64,000 nucleotides of DNA from Streptomyces sp. DH37 (lineage in GTDB: Bacteria > Actinomycetota > Actinomycetes > Streptomycetales > Streptomycetaceae). The notes below the pieces were generated by a model that saw only the letters and a program-made list of their open reading frames with translations, did not search any database and was not told the DNA's origin. Positions 9,189 to 20,014 of the stretch are shown in pieces (position 1 is the first letter of the stretch; each line of letters begins with the position of its first letter). The stretch is taken from assembly GCF_029813835.1 (NCBI RefSeq), contig NZ_JARVKV010000019.1, forward strand, positions 26,316 through 90,315, in the 5' to 3' direction. The position numbers and the translations under genes are program-made.

Positions 9189-10595
9189 TCAGGGACGGGT
9201 CATGCGCAGCACGTCCAGGGCCCGGTCGAGCTGCTCCAGGGTGAGCATGCCGCGCTCGACGTAGCCGGCCTCCAGGACCACCTCGCGGATCGTCCTGCGC
9301 TCGGCCAGGGAGCGCTTGGCGACCTTCGCGGCCTCCTCGTAGCCGATGTACCTGTTCAGCGGGGTCACCACGGACGGGGAGGACTCGGCGTACTCGCGGG
9401 CGCGCTCCGCGTCGGCCTCGATGCCGTCGACCGTGCGGTCGGCCAGCAGCCGGGAGGCGTTGGCCAGCAGCCGGATCGACTCCAGCAGGTTGCGGGCGAT
9501 CACCGGGAGCATGACGTTCAGCTCGAAGTTGCCCGACGCGCCGGCCACCGCGACCGTCGCGTCGTTCCCCATGACCTGGGCGGCGACCATCAGGACCGCC
9601 TCGGGGACCACCGGGTTGACCTTGCCGGGCATGATCGAGGAGCCGGGCTGGAGGTCGGGCAGGCGGATCTCGGCCAGGCCGGTGCGCGGCCCGGAGGACA
9701 TCCAGCGCAGGTCGTTGCAGATCTTGGTCAGGCCGACGGCGATGGTGCGGAGCTGGCCGGAGGTCTCCACCAGGGCGTCGCGGGCGCCCTGCGCCTCGAA
9801 GTGGTCGCGGGCCTCGGTCAGCGGCAGGCCGGTGGCGCGGGCGACCTCGGCGATCACCGCCGCGGAGAAGCCGGGCGGGGTGTTGATGCCGGTGCCCACC
9901 GCGGTGCCGCCCAGCGGCAGTTCGGCCAGGCGCGGCAGCGACGCGCGCAGCCGCTCCACGCCGTAGCGCATCTGCGCCGCGTAGCCGCCGAACTCCTGGC
10001 CGAGCGTGACGGGCGTGGCGTCCATCAGATGGGTGCGGCCGGACTTGACGACCTCGGCGAACTCCTCCGCCTTGCGCTCCAGCGAGCCGGCCAGGTGCTC
10101 CAGGGCGGGGATCAGGTCCCCGGTGACGGCGGCGGTGGCCGCGATGTGGATGGAGGAGGGGAAGACGTCGTTGGAGGACTGGCTGGCGTTGACGTGGTCG
10201 TTGGGGTGCACCGGCGCGCCCAGCCGCTCGCTCGCGAGCGTGGCCAGGACCTCGTTCATGTTCATGTTGGAGGAGGTGCCGGAGCCGGTCTGGAAGACGT
10301 CCACGGGGAAGTGGTCGTCCCAGCGCCCGTCGGCGACCTCCTCGGCGGCCTGCCCGATGGCCCGGGCCATGTCCGCGTCCAGGACGCCGAGCTCGGCGTT
10401 GACCCTGGCCGCGGCGGCCTTGATCCGGGCCAGCGCCTGGATGTGGGTGCGCTCCAGGCGCCGGCCCGAGATCGGGAAGTTCTCCACGGCGCGCTGCGTC
10501 TGCGCCCGCCACCTGGCGTGGGCGGGCACCCGCACCTCGCCCATGGAGTCGTGTTCGATCCGGTATTGCTGCTGTTCGTCGCTCGTCCCGGTCAT
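9189..10595 (-). CDS. fumC: Class II fumarate hydratase
   Basis: A 468-residue enzyme of the fumarase/aspartase superfamily, interconverting fumarate and L-malate in the TCA cycle without a metal cluster. Signature elements: [14 protein letters not shown], the H-containing [12 protein letters not shown], and the catalytic-serine loop [11 protein letters not shown]. Length is typical. It follows the class I fumarase by 27 nt on the same strand, so the two may be co-transcribed. The iron-free enzyme would keep flux when the Fe-S enzyme is oxidised. High confidence. Confidence 0.95.
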   Translation of the reverse strand: MTGTSDEQQQYRIEHDSMGEVRVPAHARWRAQTQRAVENFPISGRRLERTHIQALARIKAAAARVNAELGVLDADMARAIGQAAEEVADGRWDDHFPVDVFQTGSGTSSNMNMNEVLATLASERLGAPVHPNDHVNASQSSNDVFPSSIHIAATAAVTGDLIPALEHLAGSLERKAEEFAEVVKSGRTHLMDATPVTLGQEFGGYAAQMRYGVERLRASLPRLAELPLGGTAVGTGINTPPGFSAAVIAEVARATGLPLTEARDHFEAQGARDALVETSGQLRTIAVGLTKICNDLRWMSSGPRTGLAEIRLPDLQPGSSIMPGKVNPVVPEAVLMVAAQVMGNDATVAVAGASGNFELNVMLPVIARNLLESIRLLANASRLLADRTVDGIEADAERAREYAESSPSVVTPLNRYIGYEEAAKVAKRSLAERRTIREVVLEAGYVERGMLTLEQLDRALDVLRMTRP

Positions 10596-10622
10596 GGGGA
10601 CGAATCTACTGGTGCGGGCCGG

Positions 10623-12341
<1,719 letters not shown>

Positions 12342-12458
12342 GGACGGTCTCTTCCTCTCGGTGATGGCGCCTCACAGGGTATGACTCCCGGCGGACGGCG
12401 GCGGTGTGAGGTGCGGCTCAGTCGGCGTCCCGGGCTTCCCCCGGGCCCGCCCCCTGGT

Positions 12459-12472
12459 CGCGATGTATCGCG
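12459..12472. promoter_or_regulatory. Palindromic operator CGCGATGTATCGCG before the DUF1707 gene
   Basis: A 14-bp near-perfect palindrome with 6-bp arms and a GT centre, 17 bp before the GTG start. It is followed by a -10-like GCTAGGGT. Spacing and sequence align with the promoter at 59470-59499, where the same core lies between -35 and -10. Probable repressor site; the cognate regulator is inferred to be PadR-like. Confidence 0.6.
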
Positions 12473-12489
12473 TTCGCTAGGGTGGCGGC

Positions 12490-13155
12490 GTGGACGAGAA
12501 GACCTCCCTGCGGAAGCAGCCCGCGGCGCGGCCCGCCGCGCACTCCCCCGCTCCTCCGGTGGCCGAGGCGGACGTGCGCGCCTCCGACGCCGATCGCGAC
12601 CGGGTGGCGGAGATCCTGCGCGAGGCGCTCGCGGAGGGCCGGCTGGACGCCGACGAGCACGCCGAGCGGATCGACGCGGTGTACCGGGCCAGGACGATCG
12701 GCGCGCTGCGGCCGCTGGTCCGCGATCTGCCGGCGGGGCGCCAGGAGCCCGCCCCGGCCGCCCCGGCCGCCCCGCACTCGGCGTGCGGGGCGGCCGGCGA
12801 CAACCTGGTCGCGGTCTTCAGCGGGGCCTCGCGCAGGGGCCGCTGGCGGGTGGGGGCCAGGATCAACGCCTTCGCCCTGTTCGGCGGGGTCGAGATCGAC
12901 CTGACCGAGGCGCTCTTCGAGCGGCGGGAGCTCGTCGTCAACGCCACGGCGATCTTCGGCGGCGTCGAGATCAGGGTCCCGGAGAACGTGACCCTGCGCG
13001 GCTCGGGCACCGGGATCATGGGCGGCTACGACGTGGAGTCGGCGGAGTCGGCGGACCCGGACGCCCCGGTGGTCGTGGTGCGCGGCGCGGCGGTCTTCGG
13101 CGGCGTCGAGGCGAGGGCGAAGCGCGGCAAGCGCCTGCGGGACCTGCGCCGCTGA
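12490..13155 (+). CDS. DUF1707 (SHOCT-like) and LiaF-like C-terminal domain protein
   Basis: A 221-residue protein without a membrane segment. An N-terminal DUF1707 helix-turn module (RASDADRDRVAEILREALAEGRLDADEHAERIDAVYRAR in parts) at about 28-72 is followed by a Pro/Ala linker. A beta-helical domain then repeats FGGVEI/FGGVEA three times (FALFGGVEID, IFGGVEIRVP, VFGGVEARAK), typical of LiaF-like cell-envelope stress proteins. GTG start at 12490 with GGTGG just upstream. The role is probably envelope-stress signalling; this is inference. The operator in front is shared with the DrrAB-type exporter. Confidence 0.75.
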   Translation: MDEKTSLRKQPAARPAAHSPAPPVAEADVRASDADRDRVAEILREALAEGRLDADEHAERIDAVYRARTIGALRPLVRDLPAGRQEPAPAAPAAPHSACGAAGDNLVAVFSGASRRGRWRVGARINAFALFGGVEIDLTEALFERRELVVNATAIFGGVEIRVPENVTLRGSGTGIMGGYDVESAESADPDAPVVVVRGAAVFGGVEARAKRGKRLRDLRR

Positions 13156-13285
13156 CGCCCCCTCCCCGCGCACCGGGCCCCCGCGCGCAGGGCGCCTGCG
13201 GACCGGGCCCCCGCGGACGGGCCGCCGCCCGTACGGTCCTCCCCCTGTCCGGGCCGTACGGGCGGCGTGCGGCGGGCTCGCGCCC

Positions 13286-13340
13286 GGTGCGCGGGGGCCC
13301 GGTGCGCGGGGGCCCGGTGCGCGGGGGCCCGGTGCGCGGG
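13286..13340. repeat. Tandem 15-bp GC repeat
   Basis: Three complete and one partial copy of GGTGCGCGGGGGCCC (13286-13300, 13301-13315, 13316-13330, 13331-13340), just after the stop of the permease gene (minus strand). Probably replication slippage in a terminator region; each unit can pair with itself in part. Confidence 0.85.
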
Positions 13341-13343
13341 CGG

Positions 13344-15764
13344 TCACTCCGTGCGCAGCCCGTCCGGGCGCATCATCCGCCACAGCGGCGGCAGGCTGAG
13401 GACGGTCACCAGCAGGATCACCCCGGCGCCGATGCCCGTCATGGCGCCCAGGCTCGCCCAGTCGACGGCCACCGGGACGGAGACCAGCTTCAGCAGGACG
13501 GCGCCCAGCCCGATCCCGCCGAGGACCGACAGCGCCAGCCCCAGGGCCACGGGCAGCGCGGTCTGCCACAGCACCGACCAGCCCAGCGTGGAGCGCCGGG
13601 TCCCGAAGGCGACCAGCACCGACAGCAGCTTCCTGCGCTCGCGCAGCTGCTCCATCGTGGAGACGACCATGCTGGCGCCGATCAGCAGCATCACCCCGGC
13701 GGCCCCGGCGTACAGGGCCCGCTGGACGGCGAGGAACCGGTCCGACCGCTCCGTCCCGCTCAGGAGCATGACCTGGCTCTCGGGGGAGCCGGTCTCCACG
13801 GTGTTGCGGACGTGCTCGACCGCGTCGGGCACCGCGGGGTCGACCTTGACGGAGAGTTCGGCGCGGACCTGCGTCACCCGGGCGAGGTCGAGCGCCGCGG
13901 GCGTGGCGAGGACGCCCGAGGAGAACCGGCCCATGACGTCCTTCCGGGCCTCGACCACGGGGGCGTCGCGGGGAACGGACCAGGGCCGGGCCTCCCCCGT
14001 CCGCACGTACTCCTCCCTGTCCCGGGAGTAGATCGGGACGTTCAGGTCGAAGCGCGCGCCGGGGCGTGCGCCGGGCTCCTCCGCCCCCTCCGTGTCCGAC
14101 GGTGCGACGAAGACGTCCCCGTCCTCGCAGGAGGCGAGGACGGCCACCTGTTCCAGGGTGGCGCAGTCGGCGACGGTGATCGACGTCCAGGCGGCGTCGC
14201 CGTTGGGGTCGGTCCCGGCCTCCGGGACGTACAGGGCGGCCGTGCCCAGCACCCGGCTCACACCGGGGGTCCGCTCCAGCCGCTCGGTCAGGCCGGCGAC
14301 CTCCCGGCCGTCGCGCAGCTCCCGCATGACCATCAGGTCGGCGCGGGAGGTGTCGTGGCCGGTGGGCCGCGTGTAGTCGCCCTCGACGCCGCCGAACAGC
14401 ATCTGGACGGCGATGGCCCCGGCGACCGCGACGGTGATGCCGCTGACCGCCCGGGCCCCGGAGCCGCTGTCGAGCTGGAGGCGCCGGACGGCGAGCTGGA
14501 AGGGCAGGGGGCCGCCGTGCATCCGGTTGACGACCCACTCGACCAGCCAGGGCAGCACGGCCGTGACACCGGCCAGCAGCAGCACGATGCCCACGGCGAT
14601 GCGGTAGGTGTCGATCGTGCTCTGCGCGGCGTCGATCCCGCCGACCAGCGGCAGGAGCAGCACCAGCCCGATCCCGGGCGGCACCAGCCGCCACCACAGC
14701 CGGCGCCTGCGGACCCCCGCGTTGCGCACGACGCCGAGCGGTTCGATGGCCACCCCGCGCAGCGCGAGCAGGGCCACGGCGACGGCGGAGACGGGGACGG
14801 CCACCGCGATCAGCGCGATCAGCGCGACGCCGGGCCGGACGTCGGCGGGGAAGACGTTGACGTCGAGGAACTCCGTGCGCCCCGCGAGCCCACGCACCGG
14901 GAGGAACAGCGCGGCGCCGACGACGAGCCCGAGGAGGGCTCCGACCAGCGACTCACCGGCGGCGACGCGCCGGACCATCCGGCTGTCGGCGCCGACCAGG
15001 CGCAGCGCGGCCAGCCTGCGGTCGCGGCGTTCGCCGCCGAAGCGCACCGAGGTGGCGATGAACACCCAGACCGGGAACAGCAGCACCACGCAGACGACGA
15101 CCACCAGCAGCAGCAGGACGGCGTCCATCGGCTCGGGCTCGGTGACCTTGTCGAACCGGTCGATCCGCGTCACGCTCTGCGGGAAGTGGGCGAGGGTGTC
15201 GCTGCCCGCCAGGAAGGTGAGCTCCAGCGGGCCGAGCAGGCCCTCGTCCCCGATGGTGCCCGTGATCCGGTGGGGGAGCCGCTCCTTGAGGAGCGCGCCC
15301 TCCGGGGACTCCAGCAACTCCTTCAGCGCGGGCGAGACGACCATCTCGCCGGGGCCGGGCAGCCGCTCCACGCCCGGCGGCTCCGGCGGGTCGTCCCCCT
15401 CGGGCTGGATGTACCGGCCGCGGACGCTCTCGCCGCGGAACTCGGTGTCGCCCGAGGTGTAGAGGGCGCTGCGGTCCGAGCGCTCGACGTGCTCGAATCC
15501 GTAGTTCTCCCGGGCGTCCCCGCGCGCGTCGCGCGCCCCCAGCATGTTCGGCACGGAGGCCGCGACCATCAGCACGGCGACGCCGAGGCCGACGCCGACG
15601 GCCGTGAGCACGGTGCGTATCCAGCTCTCGCGGCCCCCGGCGAGCGCGAAGCGGGCGCCCATCGCCAGGTCGGCCGCCCAGCGGGCCGCTCCCGTGGGAC
15701 CGGCGGGTGGTGCGGGCTCCGGGACGGGGGGCGCCTGGGGCGCCCTGGAGTCCAGTGCGCTCAC
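13344..15764 (-). CDS. FtsX/MacB-type ABC transporter permease
   Basis: An 806-residue multi-pass permease with two FtsX-like repeats. There is an N-terminal transmembrane helix (SWIRTVLTAVGVGLGVAVLMV) followed by a large extracellular region. A cluster of three helices runs from about residue 255, and a second half repeats this, ending in helices GVMLLIGASMVV, TALPVALGLALSVLGGIGLG and GIGAGVILLVTVLSL. The GTG start at 15764 overlaps the TGA of the ATPase gene, so translation is coupled. Two-repeat FtsX permeases with a MacB-type ATPase and PadR regulator are common in Streptomyces and export peptides or lipids, or sense antibiotics. The substrate is unknown. Confidence 0.86.
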   Translation of the reverse strand: MSALDSRAPQAPPVPEPAPPAGPTGAARWAADLAMGARFALAGGRESWIRTVLTAVGVGLGVAVLMVAASVPNMLGARDARGDARENYGFEHVERSDRSALYTSGDTEFRGESVRGRYIQPEGDDPPEPPGVERLPGPGEMVVSPALKELLESPEGALLKERLPHRITGTIGDEGLLGPLELTFLAGSDTLAHFPQSVTRIDRFDKVTEPEPMDAVLLLLVVVVCVVLLFPVWVFIATSVRFGGERRDRRLAALRLVGADSRMVRRVAAGESLVGALLGLVVGAALFLPVRGLAGRTEFLDVNVFPADVRPGVALIALIAVAVPVSAVAVALLALRGVAIEPLGVVRNAGVRRRRLWWRLVPPGIGLVLLLPLVGGIDAAQSTIDTYRIAVGIVLLLAGVTAVLPWLVEWVVNRMHGGPLPFQLAVRRLQLDSGSGARAVSGITVAVAGAIAVQMLFGGVEGDYTRPTGHDTSRADLMVMRELRDGREVAGLTERLERTPGVSRVLGTAALYVPEAGTDPNGDAAWTSITVADCATLEQVAVLASCEDGDVFVAPSDTEGAEEPGARPGARFDLNVPIYSRDREEYVRTGEARPWSVPRDAPVVEARKDVMGRFSSGVLATPAALDLARVTQVRAELSVKVDPAVPDAVEHVRNTVETGSPESQVMLLSGTERSDRFLAVQRALYAGAAGVMLLIGASMVVSTMEQLRERRKLLSVLVAFGTRRSTLGWSVLWQTALPVALGLALSVLGGIGLGAVLLKLVSVPVAVDWASLGAMTGIGAGVILLVTVLSLPPLWRMMRPDGLRTE

Positions 15765-16447
15765 AGGGCGCCCGCCATGTCGCGCACCCGGCCGTCGCGG
15801 ACGACGATCTCGCGGTCGGAGTACGCGGCGACCCGGGCCTCGTGGGTGACCAGGACGACGGCGGCGCTGGTGTCCCGTGCGGCGTCGGTCAGCAGCCGCA
15901 TCACCCGCTCGCCGTTGAGGGAGTCCAGCGCGCCGGTGGGCTCGTCGGCGAAGACCACGCGCGGCCCGGTGACCAGGGACCGGGCGACGGCGACGCGCTG
16001 CCCCTGGCCGCCGGAGACCTGGCCGGGGCGGTGGTGGCGCACGTCGTCGACCTCCAGCCGCTCCAGCCACCGGACCGCCCTGGACTCGGCCTCCTTGCGG
16101 CCGACGCCGGTCAGCCGCAGCGGCAGGGCGACGTTCTCGGTGCAGGTCAGCTCCGGGACGAGCTGGCCGAACTGGAAGATGAAGCCGAACTCGGAGCGGC
16201 GCAGGGCGCTGCGCTCGGCGTCGGACATCGCCGACAGTTCGCGGCCGCGGTAGTGGACCGTGCCGGAGTCGGGCCGGATGATCCCGGCCAGGCAGTGCAG
16301 CAGGGTGGACTTGCCGGAGCCGGAGGGGCCCATCACGGCGACGACCTCTCCGGGGTGGACGGAGAAGTCGGCGCCGTCCAGGGCGGGCGTGGGGCCGTAG
16401 GACTTGTGCAGGCCGGTGGCGCTCAGCAGTGGGTCGGCGGTGGTCAT
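15761..16447 (-). CDS. ABC transporter ATP-binding protein (MacB/LolD type)
   Basis: A 228-residue ATPase. Walker A GPSGSGKSTLLHCLAG, Q-loop FIFQFGQLVPELT, signature VSGGQGQRVAVARSL, Walker B VVFADEPTGALDS and switch histidine in VLVTHEARVAAY. It partners with the overlapping permease downstream. Its ATG at 16447 overlaps the stop of padR (ATGA), so the three genes form one coupled operon. Confident in family; substrate unknown. Confidence 0.93.
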   Translation of the reverse strand: MTTADPLLSATGLHKSYGPTPALDGADFSVHPGEVVAVMGPSGSGKSTLLHCLAGIIRPDSGTVHYRGRELSAMSDAERSALRRSEFGFIFQFGQLVPELTCTENVALPLRLTGVGRKEAESRAVRWLERLEVDDVRHHRPGQVSGGQGQRVAVARSLVTGPRVVFADEPTGALDSLNGERVMRLLTDAARDTSAAVVLVTHEARVAAYSDREIVVRDGRVRDMAGAL

Positions 16448-16968
16448 CCGCGTACCTCCCGGGCGAGTTGGCCGAGGCGCGCGGCGGTCAGCTCCAGCCA
16501 GCGCAGATCGGCTTCGAGGTGGAACAGTGCGTGGTCGCAGATGAGCTGGTCGGCGAGATCGCCGCTCCTCTTGCGCTGGGTCAGCTCCCGCATCAGCCGC
16601 AGGTGCTCGGAGCGCTGGACGTCCAGCAGCTCCGCCGCGTCGCGTCCGGTCAGCAGCGCGAGGACGACCTTGGTGTAGAGGGTGGACTGGAGGTACGGCT
16701 CGGGTCTCTCGGGCCGGCCGAGCCAGTCGGCGACGTCGGTGATCCCGGCGTCGGTGATGGCGTAGCGCTTGCGCTCGGGGCCCTCGCCGGGCTCGACGCC
16801 CTCGACCTCCACCAGGCCGTTCTTCAGCAGCCGGGACATGGTCGAGTAGACCTGCCCGTAGTGCAGCGGGCGGTCGTGGCCGAAGCGCTCGTCGAAGGCG
16901 CGCTTGAGGTCGTAGCCGTGGCGGGATCCGGTCTCGAGGATCCCCAGCAGGGTGTGGCCGATGGACAT
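16444..16968 (-). CDS. PadR-family transcriptional regulator
   Basis: A 174-residue PadR protein: winged helix at about 1-85 (GHTLLGILETGSRHGYDLKRAFDERF...GQVYSTMSRLLKNGLVEVEGVEPGEGPERKRYAITDAG) and a C-terminal helical dimerisation domain. It is the first gene of the regulator-ATPase-permease operon, a standard autoregulated arrangement. The ATG at 16968 begins MSIGHTLLGIL, which fits the family. An earlier in-frame start would place the coding region over the palindromic operator. A strong palindrome at 16988-17010 is the likely autoregulatory site. Confidence 0.92.
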   Translation of the reverse strand: MSIGHTLLGILETGSRHGYDLKRAFDERFGHDRPLHYGQVYSTMSRLLKNGLVEVEGVEPGEGPERKRYAITDAGITDVADWLGRPERPEPYLQSTLYTKVVLALLTGRDAAELLDVQRSEHLRLMRELTQRKRSGDLADQLICDHALFHLEADLRWLELTAARLGQLAREVRG

Positions 16969-16987
16969 GCCGATGACTGTACACCAC

Positions 16988-17011
16988 GCGTATACACGCG
17001 ATGTATACGCG
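16988..17011. promoter_or_regulatory. PadR operator upstream of the PadR-ABC operon
   Basis: Perfect inverted repeat GCGTATAC (16988-16995) and GTATACGC (17003-17010) around 7 nt, 19 bp before the padR ATG. A further half-site-like GCATACGC lies at 17016-17023. The inner sequence ACGCGATGTATACGCG resembles the palindromes at 12459 and 59473. Confidence 0.75.
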
Positions 17012-17070
17012 CCGCGCATACGCTTTCCCGGCCGCCCCGGGCCCAGGGTCCCCGCCCCCGGGCCCGGGGG

Positions 17071-17343
17071 CTAGCCCTCCGAGCGGTCCTCCGAGCGCGG
17101 CGGGCGGCCCCGGCGCGGGTGGGGGCGGGCGTCCCCCGGCATGCGGCCCGCCTCGGTCAGCGCCCTGCGCAGCAGGTAGTCGATCTGGGCGTTGGTGCTG
17201 CGCAGTTCGTCCGCCGCCCACCTCGCGAGCGCGTCGTGGACGGCGGGGTCGAGCCGCAGCAGCACCTGCTTGCGCTCACGCCGGCGCCGCCCGTCCCGCT
17301 CGGGGCCGCCGCCTTGCGGCGGCCCCTCCGGCCGGGCGCTCAC
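17071..17343 (-). CDS. Small ribbon-helix-helix-like protein
   Basis: A 90-residue protein. The central 45 residues (KQVLLRLDPAVHDALARWA and STNAQIDYLLRRAL) have the strand-helix-helix pattern of Arc/CopG/HicB-type DNA-binding proteins, between basic low-complexity ends (RDGRRRRERK and RPHPRRGRPPR). Its ATG overlaps the stop of the SPFH gene upstream (17340-17343, ATGA), so the two are co-translated. No toxin-like partner is present, and the pairing with SPFH argues against a toxin-antitoxin role. It may regulate the operon through the palindrome at 18320; that is inference. Confidence 0.65.
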   Translation of the reverse strand: MSARPEGPPQGGGPERDGRRRRERKQVLLRLDPAVHDALARWAADELRSTNAQIDYLLRRALTEAGRMPGDARPHPRRGRPPRSEDRSEG

Positions 17344-18284
17344 TGGTAGAGCGACCCGGTGTTGAGGACCGGCTGCGGGGAGCGGTCGCCGCAGAGCACC
17401 ACCAGCAGGTTGCTCACCATGGCGGCCTTGCGCTCCTCGTCCAGCTCGACGAAGTCCTGGGCGGCGATCCGGGCGACGGCGTCCTCGACCATGCCGCAGG
17501 CCCCGTCCACGATCGTCCGGCGGGCGGCGACCACCGCGCCCGCCTGCTGGCGCTGGAGCATCGCGGCGGCGATCTCGGGCGCGTACGCCAGGTGGGTGAA
17601 GCGCGACTCGATGATCCGCACGCCCGCCGCCCGCACCCGGGCGGTCAGTTCGGCGGCGAGCTTCTCGGTGATCTCCTCGGCGTTGCCGCGCAGCGACAGG
17701 CCGTCCTCGTCGTGGGCGTCGTAGGGGTACTCGATGGCGATGTGCCGCACGGCGGCCTCGGTCTGGGTGGAGACGAACTCCAGGAAGTCGTCCACCTCGA
17801 AGGTGGCCTGCGCGGTGTCCTCGACCTGCCAGACGACGACGGCCGCCAGCTCGACCGGGTTGCCGTAGGCGTCGTTGACCTTCAGCACGGCCGTCTCGTG
17901 GTTGCGCACCCGGGTGGAGACCTTCTTGCGGGTGGTCAGCGGGTTGACCCAGCGCAGGCCGTCCTCGCGGACGGTGCCGGTGTAGCGCCCGAAGAGCTGG
18001 ACGACCCGGGCCTCCCCCGGCGCGACCATGTTGAGGCCGGCCATCGCGAAGACCGAGCCGATCACCAGCAGCACCCCGGCCACGATCAGCGCCGCCCCGG
18101 CGCCGCCCGGCCCGCCGTCGGCGAGCCTCGCGCCTCCCACGACGGCGCCGGCCCCGGCCAGCAGCCCCAACAGGCCCAGCAGCAGGGCGAGTCCGCCCGA
18201 GACGGAGTGCGCGGGCTTCTCCCGCACCCGCGGGGCGGGCATCTCGGGAAGGTCCCTGGCGGGCGGTGCGGTCTCAACGGACAT
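17340..18284 (-). CDS. SPFH/Band 7 domain membrane protein
   Basis: A 314-residue protein. A short cytoplasmic N-terminus and two hydrophobic segments at about 28-52 and 62-86 are followed by an SPFH domain ([32 protein letters not shown]) and a flotillin-like helical C-terminus with [40 protein letters not shown]. Family members form membrane-associated oligomers that scaffold proteases or microdomains. It is the first gene of a two-gene unit with the RHH-like protein, and a perfect palindrome lies 36 bp upstream. Confident in family; the cellular role is inferred. Confidence 0.88.
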   Translation of the reverse strand: MSVETAPPARDLPEMPAPRVREKPAHSVSGGLALLLGLLGLLAGAGAVVGGARLADGGPGGAGAALIVAGVLLVIGSVFAMAGLNMVAPGEARVVQLFGRYTGTVREDGLRWVNPLTTRKKVSTRVRNHETAVLKVNDAYGNPVELAAVVVWQVEDTAQATFEVDDFLEFVSTQTEAAVRHIAIEYPYDAHDEDGLSLRGNAEEITEKLAAELTARVRAAGVRIIESRFTHLAYAPEIAAAMLQRQQAGAVVAARRTIVDGACGMVEDAVARIAAQDFVELDEERKAAMVSNLLVVLCGDRSPQPVLNTGSLYQ

Positions 18285-18319
18285 GGCTGTCCCCGTTTCC
18301 GTGAAGCGTTTCTCTAGCG

Positions 18320-18333
18320 AAGTGATATCACTT
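18320..18333. promoter_or_regulatory. Perfect 14-bp palindrome AAGTGATATCACTT before the SPFH operon
   Basis: A fully symmetric AT-richer box in a very GC-rich intergenic region, 36 bp upstream of the SPFH start. This is the position of a repressor operator. AGTGATATCACT boxes are GntR/YtrA-like in general shape, but I cannot name the regulator. Confidence 0.65.
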
Positions 18334-18371
18334 TATCTGACGGAGGGCCGCCGCGGAAGGGGCCGGGAACG

Positions 18372-18403
18372 CCCCGGGCCCCGCCGTACGGCGGGGCCCG
18401 GGG
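18372..18403. terminator. Perfect 32-bp palindromic terminator of the AI-2E-type gene
   Basis: A 16+16 bp perfect palindrome centred at 18387/18388, 23 bp after the stop at 18427. The tip reads CCGTACGG. It insulates the SPFH operon from the upstream gene. Confidence 0.85.
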
Positions 18404-18426
18404 AGTAACGACGTGTCCGGGGCGGC

Positions 18427-19800
18427 CTACCGCCCCCCGTCCCGCGGGGGACTCGCGGAGGCCCCGCCCTCCCCCGGCTCCGGGGGCCGCGGGGTCTTGG
18501 GGGACCGGGGCGCCTCGGCGGCGGGCGGCGGCACGGCCGACGCCGGATCGGCGGCGCCCACGGGCACGACGTGGTCCGCCGCGTACGACCGCAGGGAGAC
18601 GACGACGGACTTGAGCACCGCCACCAGCGGCACCGCCGTCACCGCGCCGGGGATGCCCGCGATGAGGCTGCCGCCGGTCACCGCCAGCACCACGCCGAGG
18701 GGGTGCACCCGCACCAGCCGGCCGAGGATGAGCGGCTGGAGCACATGCCCCTCCAACTGCTGCACGGCCAGCACGACCGCCAGCACGAGCAGCGCGGAGA
18801 CCACGCCGTTGGCCACGAACGCCACGATGACCGCCAGCGCTCCGGAGACCACCGCACCGACGATGGGGATGAAGGAGAACAGGAAGATGAACACGGCCAG
18901 CGGCACGGCCATCGGGACGTCCAGGAAGTACAGCCCGACGCCGATGAAGAAGCCGTCGATGAAGGCCACCAGCACCGTGCCGCGCACATAGCTGGTGAGC
19001 GTCATCCACGCCCGGGGGCCGGCGCCCGCGACGGCGTCGCGGGCGGTGCGCGGCACGAGCTTCAGCGTCCACTCCCACACGTTCCGGCCGTCGTAGAGCA
19101 GGAAGATCGTCACGAACATCGCCAGCAGCGCCCCGGAGAAGAACTCCAGGACCACGGTCACGCCCTGCAGTCCCGCGCTGGTGATCTCCTGGGTGTTGCT
19201 GCCCAGCCAGTCGTTGATGGTGTCGGCGACGTTGTTGATCTGCGCCTCGGTGACGTGGAACGGGCTGTTGAGCAGCCAGGTCTTCAGCTCCTCGATGCCG
19301 TCCTGCACCTGCCGGGTGAGCCTGTCGATGTTCTCCAGCACCTGCCAGACCACGAACCAGCCCACCAGGCCCAGTGCCGCGACGCCCATGACGAAGGTGA
19401 TCGCGGCGGCCAGACCGCGCCCCGTCCCCAGCCGCCGCAGCCGGGCGGCCGTCGGCTGGAGCAGCGCGGTCAGCAGCAGGCCGACGGTGAAGGAGAGGAC
19501 GACCAGGCTGATGGCGCTGATCACCTTCATCAGGACGTAGATGACCCCGGCCAGGACCAGCAGCCGCCATCCGGCCTCGGCCGCCACCCGCACGCTCCAC
19601 GGCACCATGGACGCGGGCGGGGGCGGCTCCGGCTGGGCGAGGGGGGCCGGGGCGCGGCCGCCGGGGCCCGGACCGGCGGACACGGAGGGCGGGGGCGGCA
19701 CCGGCCCGGCGTCGTCCCGCTCCTCGGCGCGTGCCAGCCGCTCGGACAGCCGGGTGGCGGCACGCGACACCCCCGTCTTCAGACTCCGAAGTCTCGACAT
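18427..19800 (-). CDS. AI-2E family transporter (PerM/UPF0118)
   Basis: A 457-residue membrane protein with a Pro-rich cytoplasmic N-terminus (about 75 residues) and 7-8 hydrophobic segments in the UPF0118 order: two early pairs, a long soluble middle (VQDGIEELKTWLLNSP to SNTQEITSAGL), then a C-terminal block containing FFIGVGLYFLDVP, FIFLFSFIPIVGAVVSG and the family motif EGHVLQPLILGRLVRVHPL. Named after E. coli TqsA, but members also transport Na+ or other solutes; AI-2 is unlikely in Streptomyces. ATG at 19800 with AAGGAAA upstream. Monocistronic. Confidence 0.88.
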   Translation of the reverse strand: MSRLRSLKTGVSRAATRLSERLARAEERDDAGPVPPPPSVSAGPGPGGRAPAPLAQPEPPPPASMVPWSVRVAAEAGWRLLVLAGVIYVLMKVISAISLVVLSFTVGLLLTALLQPTAARLRRLGTGRGLAAAITFVMGVAALGLVGWFVVWQVLENIDRLTRQVQDGIEELKTWLLNSPFHVTEAQINNVADTINDWLGSNTQEITSAGLQGVTVVLEFFSGALLAMFVTIFLLYDGRNVWEWTLKLVPRTARDAVAGAGPRAWMTLTSYVRGTVLVAFIDGFFIGVGLYFLDVPMAVPLAVFIFLFSFIPIVGAVVSGALAVIVAFVANGVVSALLVLAVVLAVQQLEGHVLQPLILGRLVRVHPLGVVLAVTGGSLIAGIPGAVTAVPLVAVLKSVVVSLRSYAADHVVPVGAADPASAVPPPAAEAPRSPKTPRPPEPGEGGASASPPRDGGR

Positions 19801-19949
19801 GCCGTTTCCTTCGCCCCCCAGTGTCCTGTTCGGCCGGACCCGGTGTGGGGTCCGCTCCGTCCCCGTCCGGCGGGTGCGCCGGACGGGCCCGTCCCATCGG
19901 GGGACGACGCTACCGGGATAAAGGGTTGCTTCTTTCGAGACGTGCCAAA

Positions 19950-19972
19950 CCCCCCGCCCTGCGGGCGGGGGG
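19950..19972. terminator. Terminator of the transglycosylase gene
   Basis: A 10-bp perfect stem (19950-19959 with 19963-19972) and a TGC loop. A second GCCGCC...GGCGGC hairpin follows at 19981-19997, closer to the stop at 20015. Confidence 0.75.
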
Positions 19973-20014
19973 CCGGAAACGCCGCCGGGGAGGCGGCGGC
20001 TCAGCGCGGAGGAC

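Noticed and set aside
17071..17343. Toxin-antitoxin antitoxin
   Set aside because: An RHH-like fold is present but there is no toxin-like neighbour; it is coupled to an SPFH gene instead.
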